Below, piece by piece: positions 53,350 to 63,002 of a stretch of DNA of 64,000 nucleotides. The stretch is from the NCBI RefSeq assembly GCF_900009135.1, contig NZ_LT797701.1, positions 472,524-536,523 of the forward strand, in the 5' to 3' direction. The notes below the pieces were generated by a model. It was not told the origin of the DNA and made no database searches. It was given only the letters and a program-made list of their open reading frames with translations. Each line of letters begins with the position of its first letter. Position 1 is the stretch's first letter. This stretch comes from Planktothrix sp. PCC 11201 (lineage in GTDB: Bacteria > Cyanobacteriota > Cyanobacteriia > Cyanobacteriales > Microcoleaceae). Both the position numbers and the translations under genes were made by a program.

Positions 53350-53410
53350 AGTGAATGGAAAGGTTAATCAAGATAGAATGAGTCAGGATAAAATTAGGTG
53401 ATGTTAAAGT

Positions 53411-54991
53411 TTATTCCTCGGATAATAGGCGGCCAATGGTGCGTTTTTGCGGAATAAATACGTCTTGAGCCACCCGTTGAATATCTTGGGGAGTAATGGC
53501 ATCAATTTTTTCTAATTCCTCAAATAAGTTGATCCAAGATCCAGTTTTGACTTCATATCCCACTAAAGCAAATGCCATTCCCATATTAGAATCTAAGGAT
53601 CTTAACAAACTGGCTTTAGCTTGAGTTTTAACCCTGTCTAATTCGGTTTCAGACACCAATTCTGTTTTCAGTCGTTCAATTTCTTTGCGGAGGGAAATTG
53701 CCACTTCATCAACGGTATGACCGGGTGCGGGCATGGCATAAAATAACATTAAATTGGTGTATTTATTACCCGGATATCCACTTGATCCTTGGGCGGTTAA
53801 AGCAATTTGTTGTTCTTCAACTAAGGATTTATACAAACGAGAAGTTCGACCATCACTCAGAAGACTGGAAATCATATCATAAATCACAGAATCAGGATGA
53901 TTAGCCGCCGGACTGGGATACCCTTCCAAATACCAAGGTTGAGTTTTTAAGGTTAAAGTCACTTCCCTAGTTTCGGTTTGAGGTGGCTCAATAATATTCA
54001 ATTCAGGGGGTTTCGGTCTGGCGGGATAACGACCAAAATAAATTTCTGCTAAACGTTTGACTTCCGTGGGGTTAACATCCCCAACAATTGCTACGGTTAA
54101 ATTATTAGGAACATAGTAGGTTTCAAAGAAATTTTTAACATTTTCACGAGTTAAATTTTCTAAGTCTTGTACATAGCCAATCACAGGACGACGGTAGGGA
54201 TGAGCTTTGAATGCTGTGGCGGAAAATGCCTCGATCATTTGACCAATGGGAGAATTTTCTGTTCGCAAGCGACGTTCTTCTAAAATGACCTGTTTTTCTT
54301 TGTAAAATTCCCGAAATACGGGTTCTAAAAATCGCTCAGATTCTAGGGACATCCACAGTTCTAATTTGTTAGCAGGAAGGCTATAAAAATAAGAGGTAGC
54401 ATCGGCGGAGGTTGTGGCATTGAGTCCTACACCTCCAGCTTGTTCTACAATTCTACCAAACTCATTTTGCTTGACATATTGATTGGCTTCGCGACTTACT
54501 GTTTCTAAATCAATGATTAATTGTTTTAATTTTTCCTGGTTTCCTTCGGCTTTAGCTTGTTTAATTTGTGCAAAAATCTGATCTTGCTTTTCTAAAAGAG
54601 GTTGTTCGGCTTGATAATTGGTTGTACCAATATGTTGAGTTCCTTTAAAAGCTAAATGTTCTAAATAATGGGCGACTCCCGTTTGTCCGTCGGGTTCATT
54701 GGCTCCTCCAACATCGGCATAAATTAAGAAAGAAATAACCGGTGCTCGATGTCTTTCTAAGACAATAAATCTCATGCCATTATCAAGAGTAAATTCGGTA
54801 ATTTCTCGCTGCACTCGTTTTAAATACGGTTGAATTGAAGAATTTGCAGGGGCAATTTCATCTCCCCAAACGGCTTGAAATCCCATTACCCAAAATAAAC
54901 ATAGACTTAACAGCACAACGGACAAACGTTTCCCCACAGGGGATAGTTTGTGAGTTCTTTGTTTCCCTCGGAAAAAATAATCCCAAAACAT
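53411..54991 (-). CDS. M16 family peptidase, catalytic subunit
   Basis: This 526-aa zinc peptidase has a signal peptide/membrane segment (about 24-42) and the inverted zinc motif HYLEH in GVAHYLEHLAFKGTQ (about 115-129), with a downstream Glu in LEERRLRTENSP as further ligand region. It heads a two-gene unit with the non-catalytic partner. An insertion rich in Gln/Lys/Glu (about 145-180) forms a likely coiled coil. It probably degrades peptides in the periplasm. Confidence 0.92.
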   Translation of the reverse strand: MFWDYFFRGKQRTHKLSPVGKRLSVVLLSLCLFWVMGFQAVWGDEIAPANSSIQPYLKRVQREITEFTLDNGMRFIVLERHRAPVISFLIYADVGGANEPDGQTGVAHYLEHLAFKGTQHIGTTNYQAEQPLLEKQDQIFAQIKQAKAEGNQEKLKQLIIDLETVSREANQYVKQNEFGRIVEQAGGVGLNATTSADATSYFYSLPANKLELWMSLESERFLEPVFREFYKEKQVILEERRLRTENSPIGQMIEAFSATAFKAHPYRRPVIGYVQDLENLTRENVKNFFETYYVPNNLTVAIVGDVNPTEVKRLAEIYFGRYPARPKPPELNIIEPPQTETREVTLTLKTQPWYLEGYPSPAANHPDSVIYDMISSLLSDGRTSRLYKSLVEEQQIALTAQGSSGYPGNKYTNLMLFYAMPAPGHTVDEVAISLRKEIERLKTELVSETELDRVKTQAKASLLRSLDSNMGMAFALVGYEVKTGSWINLFEELEKIDAITPQDIQRVAQDVFIPQKRTIGRLLSEE

Positions 54992-55176
54992 AGGTTTTTA
55001 GCGGTATAACTTGACAAAAATGCGAGAACAACTAAGGTCTAATCTATCTTAAAATATCACAAAATCAGAATTTTAACCGTAAAAAATATCAAAGCATTAA
55101 GAGTTATATCGTTTCCGATCAGTCTTCCCAGATGAATGATAGGCTCAAATTAGAGCCACATAAGATAAATAAAGTT

Positions 55177-55785
55177 ATGTCGCATCTCCATTCCTCTACA
55201 GCATCGGAATTAGAAAACCAGATTCTACTGGCAGCCCGGGGGTTATTTGCCCAGAAAGGCTATGATAGTACCACTACTCGTGATTTAGCGACGGCCGCCG
55301 GGGTCGCCGAAGCTACTTTGTTTCGACATTTTGCTAATAAAAAAGCGATTTTGACTGCCATTGTGATTGAGGGATGGGTGGAAATTTTAACGGATTTACT
55401 AACAGAATTGAGTGAGATGAGTAACTATAAAGCCGTGGCACAATTGTTACATCGACGTCTAATTAATCTACAGAAAAATGCAGATATCATGCGAATTTGT
55501 TTTTTAGAAGCTCAGTTTCATCCAGAATTACGCGATCGCCTTCAATCAGAAATTATTAATAAAATGATCGATGTAACCGAGGCTTTTTTTGAAACGGCAA
55601 TCCAAAAAGGAGTTTATCGTCCGATGAATCCTAAAATTGTTGCCCAAGTTTTTTTAGGAATGTTTGCGATCGCCGGATTTAGTTATAATACTCTCCTTGA
55701 ACCCAATGCTTCCCCCCAAGAAATGAAAGAAATGGCTGAAGGATTAGCCGATATTTTCTTGAATGGAGTGTTAGCAAAAGAATAA
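55177..55785 (+). CDS. TetR family transcriptional regulator
   Basis: This 202-aa protein has a TetR N-terminal helix-turn-helix: ENQILLAARGLFAQKGYDSTTTRDLATAAGVAEATLFRHFANKKAIL. The rest is a helical ligand-binding domain. I take MSHLHSSTASELENQ at 55177 as start; an in-frame ATG at 55132 would add 15 residues. It is divergent from the M16 peptidase pair and may regulate it; the ligand is unknown. Confidence 0.9.
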   Translation: MSHLHSSTASELENQILLAARGLFAQKGYDSTTTRDLATAAGVAEATLFRHFANKKAILTAIVIEGWVEILTDLLTELSEMSNYKAVAQLLHRRLINLQKNADIMRICFLEAQFHPELRDRLQSEIINKMIDVTEAFFETAIQKGVYRPMNPKIVAQVFLGMFAIAGFSYNTLLEPNASPQEMKEMAEGLADIFLNGVLAKE

Positions 55786-55792
55786 AAACAGA

Positions 55793-56227
55793 TTACAAAA
55801 ATTTTGCTTGTTGTACCCATTCTTGAATTTTATTAACAGATGGACATAGATCTCGACGCTGTAAATTAACGACATAAAAGCGTAATATTTGTTGATGTAA
55901 ACGATGAATTGGTAATTTGGTTAAATGGTTGACTGAACTCACCCCCGCATGAAGCAAAAGTCCACAATATTGACAACCGACGCCAGGAATTCTAGCTAAG
56001 TCCGCCATTGCTATCCATTTGTTAATATCTCTAATATTAATCTGGAGCAAATTGGCTAAAATCATTTTTTCGGCTGGAGTTTTGCCTTGTTTTAACAGTT
56101 GACTGGTGGTTTTAATGCCATAATTGTTTAATTGGGTTTGATTGTCCGAATTCAAGCCCGGCAGTTGAGAAATCGGCCAATCAACCCCTTGAATAGAGTT
56201 ATGGGAGTTGGGTTTAAAAGATGTCAT
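55793..56227 (-). CDS. DUF4332 domain protein
   Basis: This 144-aa protein carries a DUF4332 helix-hairpin-helix-like domain: VDWPISQLPGLNSDNQTQLNNYGIKTTSQLLKQGKTP, then WIAMADLARIPGVGCQYCGLLLHAGVSSVNHL. The repeated LPGL/IPGVG plus hairpin pattern suggests nucleic-acid binding. The ATG at 56227 (MTSFKPN) is the probable start since the longer frame to 56275 has no relatives' N-terminus. It converges on the TetR gene. Confidence 0.85.
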   Translation of the reverse strand: MTSFKPNSHNSIQGVDWPISQLPGLNSDNQTQLNNYGIKTTSQLLKQGKTPAEKMILANLLQINIRDINKWIAMADLARIPGVGCQYCGLLLHAGVSSVNHLTKLPIHRLHQQILRFYVVNLQRRDLCPSVNKIQEWVQQAKFL

Positions 56228-56413
56228 CGTTTTGCTATTGTTAGTTTCAGGTTGAGGCGGTCTAATCCTCCTCAATTTGTGCTGTTTGATTCTAACCTAT
56301 TTTTTTCTAAAATTCAGGGTAGGCTGTTAAGGATTTAAACCCTATACTTGAGATAACGATGATACTAGCACTACCATCGCTTAAATTAAAATCACCCAAA
56401 TTTCGATTTAATC

Positions 56414-57793
56414 ATGTTATTTAATTATTCCCAATTTCTGATTGATACCCTTCGCCAACGACGCCAAAAACTCAGCTATTTAATTGATTTTCCGGCGATT
56501 TTGTGGTCGGGTTGTGCCAGTTCTCGCAATTTTCCCGCTAATATTTATCCCTTTCGTGCCAGTAGTCATTTTCTTTATTTTGCCGGATTTCCCTTAGAAA
56601 ATGCAGCGATTCGTTTGTATGAAGGTCGCTTAGAATTATTTATGGATGATGCCCCCCAAGGTAGTACCCTTTGGCATGTCGAAATCCCCCACAGAAATCA
56701 AATTGCAGAACTCATGGGTGCAGATATTTCCTATCCCTTATCAGAATTATCTAATCATCTTGAAGATGCGGCGACTATTGTGGTACAAAATCCCATTACT
56801 GCCAACGAACAACGTCAATTATTGAATTGTCCTTTGAGATCAGCACAAGAGCCCGAAGGAATTGATTTAGAATTAACACAGGCAATTATTTATTTGCGTC
56901 TAACCCATGATGATTTGGCGTTACAGGAGTTACGCCAAGCCACAAAAGTTAGTATTAAAGCCCATAAAAGGGGGATGCAAGTAACAAAAACAGCCCGGTT
57001 AGAAGCGGAGGTTCGCGGGGCGATGGAAGGGGTAATTATTAGTCATAATATGACCTGTTCCTATAATAGTATTGTGACAATACAGGGAGAAGTTTTACAT
57101 AATCAACATTATCATAATCCCTTACGACCAGGGGATTTACTATTAGCTGATGTGGGGGCAGAAACGGCGATGGGATGGGCGGCGGATATTACTCGAACTT
57201 GGCCAGTTTCGGGAATATTTTCCCCGACGCAACGAGATATTTATGAAGTGGTTTTAAAGGCTCATGATAGCTGTATTAATTCTATCAAACCAGGGATAGA
57301 ATATCAAGAGATTCATCGAATTGCCGCAACAATAATTGCCGAAGGATTAGTAGATTTAGGAATATTAAGAGGGAATCCCGAGGATTTAGTAGAACAGGAT
57401 GCCCATGCCTTATTTTTTCCTCACGGAATCGGGCATTTATTAGGGTTAGATGTGCATGACATGGAGGATTTGGGAGATTTAGCTGGATATGAACTGGGAC
57501 GGGTGAGAAGTCAACGGTTTGGCTGGTGTTTTCTGCGGTTAAATCGTCCCTTAAAACCCAGAATGTTAGTAACAATAGAACCAGGTTTTTATCAAGTTCC
57601 GGCTATTTTAAATGATCCTAAAAATCGAGAACAATATCAAAATATTGTTAATTGGGAACGTTTAGAACAGTTTGCTGATGTTCGAGGCATTAGAATAGAA
57701 GATGATGTCTTAGTCACGGAAACAGGAACAGAAATTTTAACCAAAAGTTTACCCACATCTATTCAGGAGATAGAAGATTTAGTTAAAAATTAA
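56414..57793 (+). CDS. pepP: Xaa-Pro aminopeptidase (aminopeptidase P family)
   Basis: This 459-aa M24 peptidase removes N-terminal residues before proline. The N-terminal domain spans about 1-170. The metal site is complete: LLADVGAETAMGWAADITRTWP gives two Asp, FPHGIGHLLGLDVHD gives His, LVTIEPGFY and IRIEDDVLV give the two Glu. The next gene follows after 12 nt, so they are likely an operon. Confidence 0.93.
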   Translation: MLFNYSQFLIDTLRQRRQKLSYLIDFPAILWSGCASSRNFPANIYPFRASSHFLYFAGFPLENAAIRLYEGRLELFMDDAPQGSTLWHVEIPHRNQIAELMGADISYPLSELSNHLEDAATIVVQNPITANEQRQLLNCPLRSAQEPEGIDLELTQAIIYLRLTHDDLALQELRQATKVSIKAHKRGMQVTKTARLEAEVRGAMEGVIISHNMTCSYNSIVTIQGEVLHNQHYHNPLRPGDLLLADVGAETAMGWAADITRTWPVSGIFSPTQRDIYEVVLKAHDSCINSIKPGIEYQEIHRIAATIIAEGLVDLGILRGNPEDLVEQDAHALFFPHGIGHLLGLDVHDMEDLGDLAGYELGRVRSQRFGWCFLRLNRPLKPRMLVTIEPGFYQVPAILNDPKNREQYQNIVNWERLEQFADVRGIRIEDDVLVTETGTEILTKSLPTSIQEIEDLVKN

Positions 57794-57805
57794 TGGAGTG
57801 AATTT

Positions 57806-59473
57806 ATGCTGAGTCAACAACGAATTAAACGGTTTATTATTTTTTTCCTGGGAACTCTAATTGTTATGGGATTAACCGTAGCTGGTTATGCCTTTACAAC
57901 CCTATTTTTATCTAATACTCTTACAACAGAATCCCCGATTGGTTTAGCTGACTGTGGGAGTCCCAAGGGAGGCGAAAAGGATAATGCGATTGCAACTTTT
58001 TATGGCAACAGTGGGCGAGGTTTCCTCGCCCCTACCTGGGTTAATAAAATCCAGTGGAATTGTGTTTATAATATTAAAGATTTCTCCGGTTCAAATTTAG
58101 TAGAACAGTTCAATGCTGCGCGAGATGCAGCCTTTAAGCATGGTGGAGGAATAGTTTATTTTCCATCAGGAACCTATGTTTTTAATGATAGCATAAAACT
58201 TAGGTCTGGTGTAGTCATTCGCGGAGAAACTCCTGCGGTTAAATCGGCAAAAGCCAGTAATTATAATCCCTCCTCAAAATTAGTTTTTCCTAAATATGAA
58301 CCCCAACTTTCAGGAGACGGAACCCCGAATGAAACCGCCTTCAAAAGTATTCAAACCTTGACCCCCGACCAAGATAGCAATATTGGAATTATTAACCTAG
58401 AGATTAATCGGGCTGCAATTAATATTGTGGGAAATATAGATACCCATAAAAATAGTAATATTATCATTTTTGGGGTTCGTAGTAATAACGTAGCAAAACC
58501 CGACCCACAAGTTCCAAAACTCGAATTTCAGAACCCTTGGCAACGCTATAGTCATCGCTTTGCTTCTAATATTGAACTTACTGGGTATGAAAATATTTTA
58601 GTTGCTAATAATCGAATTAATGATAATATTACTGATAATTATGAACAACCTGGATACAAGTTACAGTCCAAAGATAAAAAGACAATTTTAACCTATCAAG
58701 AGGGTAGTAAAGTTCCCTTTAATTATAGCAATCATTATGGAATTGTTGTTAATAGAGGTGGGAAACAAGGCGGGTTTAAATTAGCTGGGACTCCCACCAC
58801 TGAACCCGGACTTTTTAGAAAAGGCATTGTGATTCGAGATAATTGGGTTTACCATACCATGCGAGTGGGAATTCATGCGGCGGGAGATGGTTTAATTATC
58901 CAAAATAATGATATTCAAGACCAACCCAATAAAAAATGGTGGACAGACCCCACGGGTACTCGAGAAGCAACGGGGGCAGTTACCTTAGAAAATAGAGGAA
59001 TTGACTTTTCAGGATGGAATGTTTTAGTTGAGGGGAATAATTATCAAGTTTATCGACATCAAATTGGAGATACAAAATATTTAAGTGTGGATGGAGAAGG
59101 GATGTTAATGCAAGAATGTTGTGGGGGAACAACGGTTAAAAATGTTATGATTAAAAACAATCAGGGAAATGCTTATATTGGACTCTATAAAGTTCAAGAA
59201 ATTAATCATACAACTATTGAAAATAATCAAGTCCTGAATTCTGATATTTTTGTCATGGCAGATACAAATAATCAACCCTATGGAATGAATCAGGTTAAAA
59301 TTATTAATAATCAAGTTTCTGGGAATATTCTGGTGAAAGCCAGTTTAGGCGGTCAGGGGAATGAAATTTCAGGAAATAGAGGAAACCAAAGCGGAAAACT
59401 AGAGTATTCTTGTTCCATTGAAGTTAATAATAACTCGGGATTTAATACTCAACCCTGTTTTCCGTTACGCTAA
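57806..59473 (+). CDS. Membrane-anchored parallel beta-helix protein
   Basis: This 555-aa protein has an N-terminal hydrophobic anchor (about 10-36) and a right-handed beta-helix of the pectate-lyase type: FNAARDAAFKHGGGIVYFPSGTYVFNDSIKLRSGVVIRG is the classic start, followed by Asn-rich coils (NNRINDNITDNYE, NNDIQDQPNKKWW). Residues 70-76 (GRGFLAP) are encoded by a palindrome at 58013-58031. GGAG lies 7 nt before the ATG, 12 nt after pepP. It probably binds or cleaves a polysaccharide outside the cytoplasm. Confidence 0.85.
   Translation: MLSQQRIKRFIIFFLGTLIVMGLTVAGYAFTTLFLSNTLTTESPIGLADCGSPKGGEKDNAIATFYGNSGRGFLAPTWVNKIQWNCVYNIKDFSGSNLVEQFNAARDAAFKHGGGIVYFPSGTYVFNDSIKLRSGVVIRGETPAVKSAKASNYNPSSKLVFPKYEPQLSGDGTPNETAFKSIQTLTPDQDSNIGIINLEINRAAINIVGNIDTHKNSNIIIFGVRSNNVAKPDPQVPKLEFQNPWQRYSHRFASNIELTGYENILVANNRINDNITDNYEQPGYKLQSKDKKTILTYQEGSKVPFNYSNHYGIVVNRGGKQGGFKLAGTPTTEPGLFRKGIVIRDNWVYHTMRVGIHAAGDGLIIQNNDIQDQPNKKWWTDPTGTREATGAVTLENRGIDFSGWNVLVEGNNYQVYRHQIGDTKYLSVDGEGMLMQECCGGTTVKNVMIKNNQGNAYIGLYKVQEINHTTIENNQVLNSDIFVMADTNNQPYGMNQVKIINNQVSGNILVKASLGGQGNEISGNRGNQSGKLEYSCSIEVNNNSGFNTQPCFPLR
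58013..58031. repeat. Palindrome inside the beta-helix gene
   Basis: GGGCGAGG (58013-58020) pairs with CCTCGCCC (58024-58031) around TTT. It resembles dispersed GGGCGAGG...CCTCGCCC repeats and encodes residues 70-76 without breaking the frame. Confidence 0.6.
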
Positions 59474-59474
59474 T

Positions 59475-60332
59475 TTACCATAATGTTAATTGGGTGGGGA
59501 TGGGTTCCAACTGATTCCAGGGTAGGGGAGAAATGGGCAGATGATGGGATTCTAACAATTGTTGCACATATTTTGCCGTAGAAGGCGATCGCTCCTCCAA
59601 AGGACAATGCACAAAGAAATAAACATCTTTGCCCTGATTTAACCAATGATGAATCGGTGTAATCCAATCTTCTAAAAAGGGTTGGTTCCTCGATAATTGA
59701 GGATGGGAAATAAACCGAATTAAAGCCAAGGAAGCTGTGACACTAAATTCTACCGGAACTTGAGGTTTTTTTCGTTCTGAATGTAGTTGCGGGTCATCCT
59801 CACCGCTATAAATAGGACGGGAATCTAAAATCACTCGTCCAACATTAAAGGATTCTAAAAGCTGTTTTAACCGCTTAAAATTATCTGGCTGAAACCAATC
59901 GGGATGACGCACTTCTACTGCTAAAGGCACGATTTGATGCGGCCAAACTTGAAGAAAATCTTGCAAATCTTCTAATAAATGGGGAGAATAACTCGGCGGT
60001 AATTGAGCAAAAATAGGGCCGAAACGAGTTCCTAAACACTGCATTTGTTCAACAAACTTTAACGCCCCTGGAATAGCCAGGTTTAGTGACCCTTGATGGG
60101 TTAATTCCTGGGGTAATTTTAAACAAAATTTAAAATCCGATGGTGTTTGTTGTATCCAACGAGTTACCGTTTCTGCATTAGGAATGGCATAAAATGTAGT
60201 ATTTCCTTCTACTGCGGTAAAGCGACGACTATAGAGGGAGAGAAAATCCGCCGGACGACTTCCTAAAGGATATAATTCTCCCACCCAATTTTTATACGAC
60301 CAAACCGCACAGCCTAAATAAAAGTGACCCAT
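59475..60332 (-). CDS. DUF72 family protein
   Basis: This 285-aa protein is a DUF72 TIM-barrel protein: FYLGCAVWSYKNWVGELYP at the start, SLYSRRFTAVEGNTTFYAIP, FKFCLKLPQELTHQG and AVEVRHPDWF are family motifs, with conserved acidic and aromatic residues. Function is not settled. It is convergent with the beta-helix gene (1 bp apart) and 7 bp downstream of the substrate-binding protein gene. Confidence 0.92.
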   Translation of the reverse strand: MGHFYLGCAVWSYKNWVGELYPLGSRPADFLSLYSRRFTAVEGNTTFYAIPNAETVTRWIQQTPSDFKFCLKLPQELTHQGSLNLAIPGALKFVEQMQCLGTRFGPIFAQLPPSYSPHLLEDLQDFLQVWPHQIVPLAVEVRHPDWFQPDNFKRLKQLLESFNVGRVILDSRPIYSGEDDPQLHSERKKPQVPVEFSVTASLALIRFISHPQLSRNQPFLEDWITPIHHWLNQGKDVYFFVHCPLEERSPSTAKYVQQLLESHHLPISPLPWNQLEPIPTQLTLW

Positions 60333-60339
60333 TTTTTTT

Positions 60340-61575
60340 CTATTTTAAATAGGTGAACTTACCATTTTTTCCCGTTTCATCCATTTTAATTTGGGCAACA
60401 TAAAACTTTTCTTGCACCACTTCACCTTCGGGAGTAAAAGCAATATTACCTAAAACCGTTTCATATTTTCCCGATAAAATTGCTTGATTTAATTGTTCTC
60501 TTACCTGTTCTAAGGATAAACTATCGAGTTTATTTTTCTGGTCAACCGCTTTTAAAGCATCCACAAAGACTTGAACTCCGGCGAAGGCTTGGGCGGTAAA
60601 TTGCGGAGGTTCTTTTTTATTTTGGGCTGCGTAGGTTTCCCGAAAGGTTTTATTAATCGGATTATCAATTTCAGGACTATAGGCTTGGGCAATAATTACT
60701 CCATCACATTCTTTTTGACAGACGGAAAAAATATTAGAGGTATTTAAACCATTCCCTCCAATAATTAATCCTTGATAGCCCAATTGTCGTAACTGTTTGA
60801 TTAAATTTCCTCCATCCGCAGCCAGTCCCGAAATAATAATTAAATCTGGGTTTAAGTTAATCGTAGCGGTGGCTTGATTTTGAAAATCGGTGTCGGTGGT
60901 TTGGAACTTTTGAACTGTCACCAAATCCAGGTTTAAATCTTTAACTGTTTGTTGAAAAGTCTCGGTTTCTGATTTACTAAAGGCATCATTTTGAGCGTAG
61001 AAAACCGCTACTTTTTTAATATCAGGATTGATTTTTAATGCCGCTTTTACAGCATTCGGGGCGACAACTGCAACCGGGGCAGAAACCCGGGCAATATAAT
61101 CACCAATTTGAGGCACTCCCTTCGCGGTATTAGAAGGGCCCAAAACCGGAACTTTTGCCCGCTCTGCAATGGGGTCAGCGGCAAAGGCTTGTTGAGATAA
61201 AGAAGGGCCTAAAATGCCGACAACTTTCTGTTGAGTAATTAGGGTATTAAAGGCATTAATTGCACTTTGTTCATCGCCTCCCCCATCTTGAAGGGCTAAT
61301 TTAATTGGGGTTCCATTCACGCCTCCTTGTTGATTAAAATATTGTTCAGCCATTTTGGCGCCAATCACCTGTTCTTGTCCTAATAAGGCGGCGTTACTGG
61401 TTTGGGCGAGAACGACTCCAATCGGAATTCCTTTAGAATTTTCAACGGTATTTGTCGTGGAATTAGGATTGGAAGCGGTGTTATTTCCCGAAGGTTGAGA
61501 GGGACTACAGGCTAATACTAAAGCCCCGGTTATTCCTGATAACAATAGAGGGATAAATTGTTTTCTTTTAATCAT
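60340..61575 (-). CDS. ABC transporter substrate-binding lipoprotein (branched-chain amino acid type)
   Basis: This 411-aa lipoprotein has a signal peptide with lipobox ALVLAC (Cys23) and a Ser/Asn/Thr-rich linker, then a periplasmic binding domain of the Leu/Ile/Val family: IPIGVVLAQTSNAALLGQEQV, GGGDEQSAINAFNTLITQQKVVGILGPSLSQQAFA and KKVAVFYAQNDAFSKSE. No permease or ATPase genes are adjacent, so the transporter is encoded elsewhere. The substrate may be amino acids or amides. DUF72 follows by 7 bp. Confidence 0.92.
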   Translation of the reverse strand: MIKRKQFIPLLLSGITGALVLACSPSQPSGNNTASNPNSTTNTVENSKGIPIGVVLAQTSNAALLGQEQVIGAKMAEQYFNQQGGVNGTPIKLALQDGGGDEQSAINAFNTLITQQKVVGILGPSLSQQAFAADPIAERAKVPVLGPSNTAKGVPQIGDYIARVSAPVAVVAPNAVKAALKINPDIKKVAVFYAQNDAFSKSETETFQQTVKDLNLDLVTVQKFQTTDTDFQNQATATINLNPDLIIISGLAADGGNLIKQLRQLGYQGLIIGGNGLNTSNIFSVCQKECDGVIIAQAYSPEIDNPINKTFRETYAAQNKKEPPQFTAQAFAGVQVFVDALKAVDQKNKLDSLSLEQVREQLNQAILSGKYETVLGNIAFTPEGEVVQEKFYVAQIKMDETGKNGKFTYLK

Positions 61576-61714
61576 GGCAGTAAAATTATATAAAAATAGT
61601 GAGTTGTTTTTAACTCAAGAGATAATCTGAATTATACAACTATTTTTAATTGTAGACAAGTGGATATTTAGAGTAGGGTTGTAAAATCAGTAAGCGATGA
61701 CGCTCGCACTACAT

Positions 61715-62164
61715 TTAATTATAATCATCAAATAAAGTGTATTTTTCTTCAAATACTTCTTGCCAAGATAAAGATATTAATGAGATTTTTTTTCCCATTT
61801 CATCCTCAGCATCCTTGACAGCCCGTTGAAAACATTGTTCCCAAATTGAATCAATAAAATTTTGGTTTAAACTGGGAACTTCTTCTTGAATATCAGCAAT
61901 TTCTTGACGCGCTGAACGAATACTAATAGACCAACTACCACTCCGTTTTTTCGGTTGACATTTCCATTTAATAATGTGCATCATTAACCGGGTTAACTGA
62001 CTTTTTAAAGCTAATTTCTTGGATTTTCCCATAGATTCAATTAAAACCGCTAACCCAGATCCGGCTTCCATAAATTTTTGCTCCTCTAATAACTCTTGAA
62101 TTGCGATCGCGGCTAAATATTCAGAACTCGCCGCCAACCATTCCCAATCTTTTCCAGTTTCCAT
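61715..62164 (-). CDS. DUF29 family protein, copy 1
   Basis: This 149-aa protein is a DUF29 family member: MGKSKKLALKSQLTRLMMHIIKWKCQP is its conserved core. The start METGKDWEWLAASSEYLAA (62164) aligns with its neighbour's MRTSEDWEWLAASSEYLAA, which favours it over the in-frame ATG at 62188. It is a tandem paralogue of the next gene. Function unknown. Confidence 0.85.
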   Translation of the reverse strand: METGKDWEWLAASSEYLAAIAIQELLEEQKFMEAGSGLAVLIESMGKSKKLALKSQLTRLMMHIIKWKCQPKKRSGSWSISIRSARQEIADIQEEVPSLNQNFIDSIWEQCFQRAVKDAEDEMGKKISLISLSWQEVFEEKYTLFDDYN

Positions 62165-62235
62165 AATAACTTCTATAGCAGTCGCCACATCTATTAGGAC
62201 ATTCTTAAAAGCTAAAAGCTGCTCACAGTAAGTAT

Positions 62236-62276
62236 TTACCTATTGCCCATTGCCTATTCCCTATTGCCTCTTGCTA
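62236..62276. repeat. Short repeats of TTGCCTATTCCC type
   Basis: Units such as CTATTGCC and CCTATTCC recur between the two DUF29 genes. They are the complement of the array at 38221-38275. Confidence 0.6.
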
Positions 62277-62281
62277 TAAGT

Positions 62282-62728
62282 TTAATTATAATCAAATAAA
62301 GTATATTCTTCCTCAAATACCTCCTGCCAAGATAAGGCAGTTAATTGACATTTCTTTCCCATTTCACTTTCTGCTTGTCTGATGGCTTTTTTAAAAGAAG
62401 TTTCCCAAATTGATTCAAGGTAGTTTCGATTTAAACTGGGAACTTCCTCCTGAATATCAGCAATTTCATCTCTGGTGGAAATAATCGTAGTTTCCCAACT
62501 GGAAGTCCGTTTTTCCGGTTGACATTTCCATTTAATAATGTGCATCATTAACCGGGTTAATTGACTTTTTAAAGCTAATTTCTTTGATTTTCCCATGGAT
62601 TCAATTAAAACCGCTAACCCTTCTCCGGCTTCCATTAATTTTTGCTCCTCTAATAACTCTTGAACGGCCACCGCGGCTAAATATTCAGAACTCGCCGCCA
62701 ACCATTCCCAATCTTCTGATGTTCTCAT
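62282..62728 (-). CDS. DUF29 family protein, copy 2
   Basis: This 148-aa paralogue of the preceding protein shares the core LAVLIESMGKSKKLALKSQLTRLMMHIIKWKCQPEKR and the ends EEVPSLNRNYLESIWE and SWQEVFEEEYTLFDYN. The two differ mainly at the C-terminal half. The gene lies on the opposite strand from chlB, with a 274-bp divergent region between them. Function unknown. Confidence 0.85.
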   Translation of the reverse strand: MRTSEDWEWLAASSEYLAAVAVQELLEEQKLMEAGEGLAVLIESMGKSKKLALKSQLTRLMMHIIKWKCQPEKRTSSWETTIISTRDEIADIQEEVPSLNRNYLESIWETSFKKAIRQAESEMGKKCQLTALSWQEVFEEEYTLFDYN

Positions 62729-63002
62729 TTTTACCTCAACAAAAAATAACTGAGATCATACTTTTAATTTTATGTCAAGTTTTGGGAACTCAACTTAACA
62801 TTTCTATTTAATTTAACAAAATATTGCTTAAAATTTAAGAATCATTACAGTTAAACAATGTTATTATTGTTTTAGTGTCAAAATGAATTCTAAAATAGAG
62901 ATTAAATTGCGATCGCTATGTATAAATACTCCTAGCGATTGGCACAATTTCTGAGAACATAAAACAAGCTGTCCTCATCACCTATCAACGGAGAAACACG
63001 CT

